Assembly (NCBI GenBank): GCA_027600665.1
Contig: JADGJL010000240.1
Coordinates: 6,757-29,596 of the forward strand
DNA from: Irineochytrium annulatum
Lineage: Eukaryota; Chytridiomycota; Chytridiomycetes; Chytridiales; Chytridiaceae
DNA: 22,840 nt
Direction: 5' to 3'
The position numbers and the translations under genes are program-made. The notes beneath the pieces are model-generated. The model saw nothing but the letters and a program-made list of their open reading frames with translations. It searched no databases and was not told where the DNA came from. This document shows, piece after piece, positions 19,103 through 22,840 of this stretch. Every line of letters begins with the position of its first letter. Position 1 is the stretch's first letter.

Positions 19103-19534
19103 TCACGCCGCTTGACGCGACTCTGCCGCCGCGTTGTTCTCCCCGCCGTTTTCAAGAAGCGGCGCACTTTGGAACCCGCCAGCGGGCGCATTTTTAATTA
19201 CAAGCCGTCGCCTTCGCCTCCGCCGCCGCCCCGGCCGCGGCCGATGTCGCAGGGTGTCGAGCAGAGGGTCGACTTCCAGGTCAACCTCGTTCCGGCGGAA
19301 GAGCGCCTCGGCGAGGGCTTCGTAGCGCCACTCGAGAGCGATAACGGCTGGGAGTAACCGATGCCGGAGTTGCCTGGCGTTTAAAGGCGACAATAACGCC
19401 GGCAGAGGCGCGTGAAAGAAGCAACCACACGCGGTTACGAGCACGGAAACGCGAAGGGGAACGGTGTCGATTACGGCTACGAGGAGGTACTTGGAGACCC
19501 CTGGTACCTTTGGGATCATCAGATCACAGCGCAC
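19103..19534 (-). other. GC-rich patch with overlapping open frames on both strands
   Basis: On the minus strand a frame of 143 codons (ATG at 19519, otherwise GTG at 19534) includes the helical, protein-like phrase LEWRYEALAEALFRRNEVDL followed by a poly-Arg stretch. On the plus strand a frame at 19094-19357 encodes a Pro-rich stretch (PSPSPPPPPRPRP) followed by QRVDFQVNLVPAEERLGEGF. Both cannot be favoured from sequence alone, and CCG/CCT repeats around 19205-19245 keep several frames open. One strand may carry an exon of an unrecognised gene; I do not call either as a CDS. Confidence 0.3.
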
Positions 19535-20127
19535 TTACCCAAGAGTAATCGAAAACCGAGGCCAGTGAGGGGGAACAGGGTGACGGGAGACCGAGTGTCC
19601 TCGAGCCCTTGGTGCGCCGTCGCAGTGCAGGCTGTTTTCGTTTCGATTCAGTGATTGGGACGAGCCGAAAGATGAGAAAGTCGGAGGAGGGTGCGGTGTC
19701 GGGCATCAATGGAGGATGTCGGATATACGGTTCTGGCATTCGAAAGGAATGTCTGATGCAAAACTAAAAGCGCAGATGTCCTTGAGAGATGTGGTGTTAG
19801 TACCAGTGGTGCATGCACTCGGTAGACGATTGCATGAGTAAGTGCTTTAGCTATCTCTCTCGTCATTTTTGCTTGTGACAGTAAACCTAAAGTTGCCCTC
19901 TTTCCGTGGGGTCACCAACCCTACATTGAGCTTCAGATAATTATCTTCCTTCTCGAATTTTTATAATTTCTTTATCTTCACCTGCTGGCTACAACCTATA
20001 GTGTTGCTCTTGCGCAGTGAGTTGTTTGTGTTGGTGTTTCATGTCCGAAGTCAAGCTGGGTGTGGTGGTCACATTAAACCGGAGGAAGTGCTCCTGTCGT
20101 AGGTTGAGGATTTTACTTCATATAGGC

Positions 20128-20133
20128 TTTATT
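20128..20133 (-). promoter_or_regulatory. Polyadenylation signal of the cyclophilin gene
   Basis: The minus strand reads AATAAA about 65 nt downstream of the cyclophilin stop codon at 20197. Position is typical for a 3'-end signal. Confidence 0.5.
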
Positions 20134-20196
20134 CAACTGCCAATAACTTCGAAGATTCATTTTTAGTATCTAGGCGAAGTCCCTTGAATGTTAATC

Positions 20197-21556
20197 TTAA
20201 CGTGCTTCTATCGCATCCGCATCGGGCTCTGGCGCATCCGTTTCTATAGGATTCGCCTCGGCAACATCCACTTCCGCCTCCACCGCTTCCTCTCGTTCAC
20301 CCTCGCCTGGTAATGAGATGTCGTAAACCCCAATGTCCGAGAAGACGACGTCGACGAGCGGCCTCTCGAATCTTGTCGGGACGTTTTCGAGCATCTCAAG
20401 AACCTTGAGGCCGTCCACGCACCTCCCAATGCTGACGTACTTCCGGTCCAAGTATGGAATCTCCTTGAACGTAAACATGAACTGGCTGTAGGCCGAGTGA
20501 GGGCCGGTGTTCACAAGTGACAGTTGGCCCCGGTGCGCGTGGGGAATGATGAAGTTTTCATCTGTAGCATTCGGGAAAGCAGTTAGAAGAGCGTCTAAAT
20601 GTTTGAGCAGTCCACTAAAGTAGACATACCAGGGATAGTTTCACCAATAAGAGGACCAGCGAAGGTTGGGAACTCTAGATACAAATGGTTAGTACGCATC
20701 CCTTTAAACCAAACTCAAACAAGTACCTCCAGCCTGAAGCCAGCCGTTCTTAATTAGCCTGGTAATCTTTGTACCTGAGTACATAAGCGGTTCGTCCGTT
20801 TCTGGGTGCGCCTGCCTTCCCTCCACAAAGGATAGGAAGTGTTCACACGTAATGGGGGCGACATTGTTATACAGCTGCAACGTAATCATTAAGACAGCTC
20901 CTCAACGACCTTGAAATGGGTATTACACTGTACTTGGGTTACTTACCTCCACAACCAAAGCTCCAACCTCGACGTGGTCTATCGAGACATCAAAGTACAC
21001 AAGCGTGTTTCCCCTCGCCCTCATCATATCAAAAAACTCGTTTTGCCCCTTCTCGAGGTAGGTCTCCTCAGGCGTCTGCTTCGGTGCAGCCCCCTCCGCG
21101 ACGACTTCCTCTTCAACAATGCCGTCGCATTCGTCAGCAACCGAGATCGCGTATGTGGCCTTCACCCAGTCGATGACCTCCTCGGCGCCCATCATCTTCG
21201 CGGGAGAGCCAGGCGGATTCGACAGGAGCGCATAGCACGCCGGGTGGAGGCTATCGACGAGAGTCGGGTGCGAGCGCTTCTGGCGCTGGAGCTGCTCACG
21301 GTAGTCGAACGGCGTCAGAGGGTGGACGGACACCTTCAGGCTCGACAGCGTCGAGGTGTCATTGGACGTGCGGGAGGAGACCTCCTGTAGGGTGTCGTGA
21401 CGGCGCGTTACGAGTTGAGAGACGCGTCAAGAGGGGGAGTGGAAATACCTGGAGAAGCCCCTTCACCTTCTGGTAAAGAGCTTCCTTGACGGAGCCATGG
21501 AGCTCCAGCGTCGGCCGGGGTGGCTCGCGGAACGGCCGCGGTCGGATCAACGACAT
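20197..21556 (-). CDS. PPIL6: PPIL6-type cyclophilin-domain protein
   Basis: This is a cyclophilin-fold protein of the PPIL6 group, found mostly in organisms with motile cilia or flagella. Exons: 21556-21449, 21384-20947, 20874-20727, 20674-20630, 20561-20197; 367 residues (human about 310-340). The ATG at 21556 is the first in-frame ATG; the open frame above it starts only with GTG. A PPIL6-specific N-terminal domain fills about 1-165. The cyclophilin domain follows at about 168-330: VYFDVSIDHVEVGALVVE, PITCEHFLSFVEG, RLIKNGWLQAGE, DENFIIPHAHRG, YSQFMFTFKEIPYLDRKYVS. An acidic, Ala/Glu-rich tail of about 35 residues ends it. Catalytic Arg (R221) and Gln (Q273) remain, but positions matching cyclophilin A Phe113, Trp121 and His126 read Met, Tyr and Tyr, so isomerase activity is probably weak or absent. 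Introns are 52-72 nt. Confidence 0.88.
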
Positions 21557-21835
21557 GCTGGACAGCCTGAGATGTTGCGCCTGTACGCGTTTAACTATGA
21601 AGATCGACGCACCAGGATCACCCGCGATTGCCACCACGCCCCTGCGTTAATCCAGCATAAAGAATCTTGGGGAGGAATAATACGCTGTATTTTCTTCAAT
21701 CAAGGCATCTTGGTGTTATTAGACCTCTTTATATCTCGTGAATTAGTAGTTTTTCTGCTCGGTGAACGCTACAAGAACTGCACAATGGTATTCTATTAAC
21801 ATGTTTATATATGTCATATGTACATTAAGCAGCGC
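21557..21835. other. Intergenic region upstream of the cyclophilin gene
   Basis: This 279-bp stretch holds the cyclophilin 5' flank and the 3' flank of the next minus-strand gene. It is A/T-rich around 21660-21830. No ORF or RNA gene is supported. Confidence 0.55.
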
Positions 21836-22696
21836 TCATCCCGCCGCCTTTGATATCCAATCCATAAACATCACGCCCTCCTCTGGGCCAACTAAGATTC
21901 GCGATTCTCCATGCAGAAGCGCGGAGCCACTCCGGCCCGACAGAGTATTGGTCGCGTTGAGGTTCAACGCGTTCAGATTTGCTATCGTCCCGCTGGTCAT
22001 GGCGGATAACTTAATCTGATCCTTCACTAACACCATTGCTTGCGCCAACGAGAGCCCCTTCCCGTTCTCCCCTTTCCCAACCTTTTTTTGGAGCGCAAAG
22101 AGGGCTCTCGAAGCCGGCAATAGATGAATGTGAACTTCCGAAAGCCCATTGAGCCTAAACAGAGTATTTGTGTCGTGGCATCATCTAAGGACGGAATGCA
22201 AACAAACTTACCACCGCTTTAAACGCCCGCTTGCTGGCATCGCCGCGCCTCCCTCTTTTGCGAGCTCCCCGACCTCCTTCCCCATATATAACGTCGACAG
22301 AGCCTCGAGCATCAAGGTCATGTCTAGTTGAAACACGCCTTTAAGCAGCGGATGCAAAGCCTCCGTAATTTGTTGCTCGCCCCTCTCGCCCACAACCCTT
22401 AAGGCCTCACCGTCCTTCAGCGTTCCCAAAGCCGGCAGTCCGGGTATCTCCTTTAAGCTCCCATACGCCAATCCCCTCCCGTAGAGCGCGAGATAGTTTA
22501 TTCCGCCCTCGACCCGCTGAGTTGGAGAGAAGACAAGATGCCGCAATATGAGGTCGAGGCCAACTCTCATCCGTGGTCTTACTAAAGGAACGGACGTGCC
22601 AACAAGGGCGGAGAGGCTCGTAGTGTTTGATAAGAGGGAGCCAGCGTGGTGCCGAAAGAAGGACAGGTTTGCCGCCGAGTGAAATGCGGTGTTCAT
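21836..22696 (-). CDS. Unidentified protein, two exons, 5' end possibly incomplete
   Basis: Exons 22696-22212 and 22154-21836 join in frame across a 57-nt GT-AG intron (GTAAGT donor, TTTAG acceptor). They give 267 residues from the ATG at 22696. I do not recognise the family. The protein is largely helical and neutral, with no clear membrane span. The stretch spanning the splice site (SGRLKRWLNGLSEVHIHLL) and the segment TLYMGKEVGELAKEGG look conserved in character. The frame stays open upstream of the ATG into degraded G/C sequence, so the true start may be lost. A correct splice, an uninterrupted frame and a C-terminal stop make a real gene likely; function is unknown. Confidence 0.6.
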
Positions 22697-22717
22697 ATTG
22701 ACGTTCGGCGGCGCGCC

Positions 22718-22840
22718 GTCCCCCCCCCCCGGGGTGGGTGCCCCCGCCGGGGTGTGGCCGGGTTTGGGGGGGGGGGAAGGGGGGGGGGGGGCGGGGGGCG
22801 GAGGGGGGCCCCGCGGTGGCAGGGGGGGGTGGGGGGGCGG
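22718..22840. repeat. G/C homopolymer-rich terminal sequence, probably a contig-end artefact
   Basis: The last 120 or so bases consist almost wholly of runs of G and C with few other bases. Nothing else in the window resembles this. It adjoins the window end right upstream of a coding exon. Base-calling collapse at a contig end is the simplest reading. A genuine G-rich repeat is possible, but it lacks the regular unit expected of a telomere. Confidence 0.6.

Larger units (their letters stand above)
18892..20196. other. 1.3-kb region without a recognised gene
   Basis: Between the possible gene at 18395-18891 and the 3' end of the cyclophilin gene I found nothing assignable. The first half (about 19000-19400) is GC-rich and open on both strands (see separate entry). 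The second half (about 19870-20170) is A/T-richer and without long open frames, fitting 3'-flank or intergenic DNA. Confidence 0.5.

Noticed and set aside
1..22840. Mobile element, CRISPR array, phage or defence-type system
   Set aside because: No transposase, reverse transcriptase, terminal inverted repeats, spaced direct repeats or bacterial-type operon structure was found; the content is ordinary nuclear eukaryotic genes.
22718..22840. Telomere at the right end
   Set aside because: The G-rich sequence has no regular unit such as TTAGGG and looks like homopolymer base-calling collapse.

Overview
The window is nuclear DNA of a eukaryote, most likely an early-diverging, flagellated (zoosporic, chytrid-like) fungus. 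That placement is inference. It rests on GT-AG introns that are mostly 30-65 nt long, branch sites of the CTAAC/CTGAC type, a fungal-looking inhibitor-2 ([10 protein letters not shown] block), a calpain-7/PalB-type protease, and a PPIL6-type cyclophilin, which is otherwise typical of organisms with motile cilia or flagella. Both ends look like contig ends: 21 T at the start, and a G/C homopolymer mess over roughly the last 120 bases.

Layout. 102-3393 (-): coatomer gamma subunit, 15 exons, complete. 3681-4453 (-): ATP synthase subunit e, 4 exons. 4547-5929 (+): protein phosphatase 1 inhibitor-2, 4 exons, diverging from subunit e across only 93 bp. 6255-8018 (+): HSL-type alpha/beta-hydrolase esterase, 6 exons. 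8243-11661 (+): calpain-7 family protease, 24 exons, some of only 23-42 nt. 11862-12083 (+): a small unidentified ORF. 12597-17678 (-): a very large mitochondrial-type pentatricopeptide-repeat (PPR) protein, two short 5' exons plus one 4.8-kb exon. 18395-18891 (+): a possible unidentified two-exon gene. 18892-20196: no recognisable gene, including a GC-rich patch open on both strands. 20197-21556 (-): PPIL6-type cyclophilin, 5 exons. 21836-22696 (-): an unidentified two-exon gene whose 5' end may be lost in the bad terminal sequence.

I rebuilt the gene models by hand. I joined reading frames at GT/AG boundaries and required frame continuity and agreement with the family alignments I know. For the coatomer, subunit e, inhibitor-2, esterase, calpain-7, PPR and cyclophilin genes the exon sums divide by three and give uninterrupted proteins of 895, 118, 333, 502, 784, 1663 and 367 residues.

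The genes are individually transcribed housekeeping genes, not an operon or a pathway island: secretory coat (coatomer), mitochondrial energy conversion (subunit e), phosphatase control (inhibitor-2), lipid/ester hydrolysis, ESCRT-linked proteolysis (calpain-7), organelle RNA metabolism (PPR) and probably flagellum biology (PPIL6). I saw no mobile element, CRISPR array, tRNA/rRNA gene or defence-type system. The most interesting content is the extreme intron architecture, the giant PPR protein with its newly deduced presequence exons, the active-site-poor cyclophilin, and two or three unrecognised genes.
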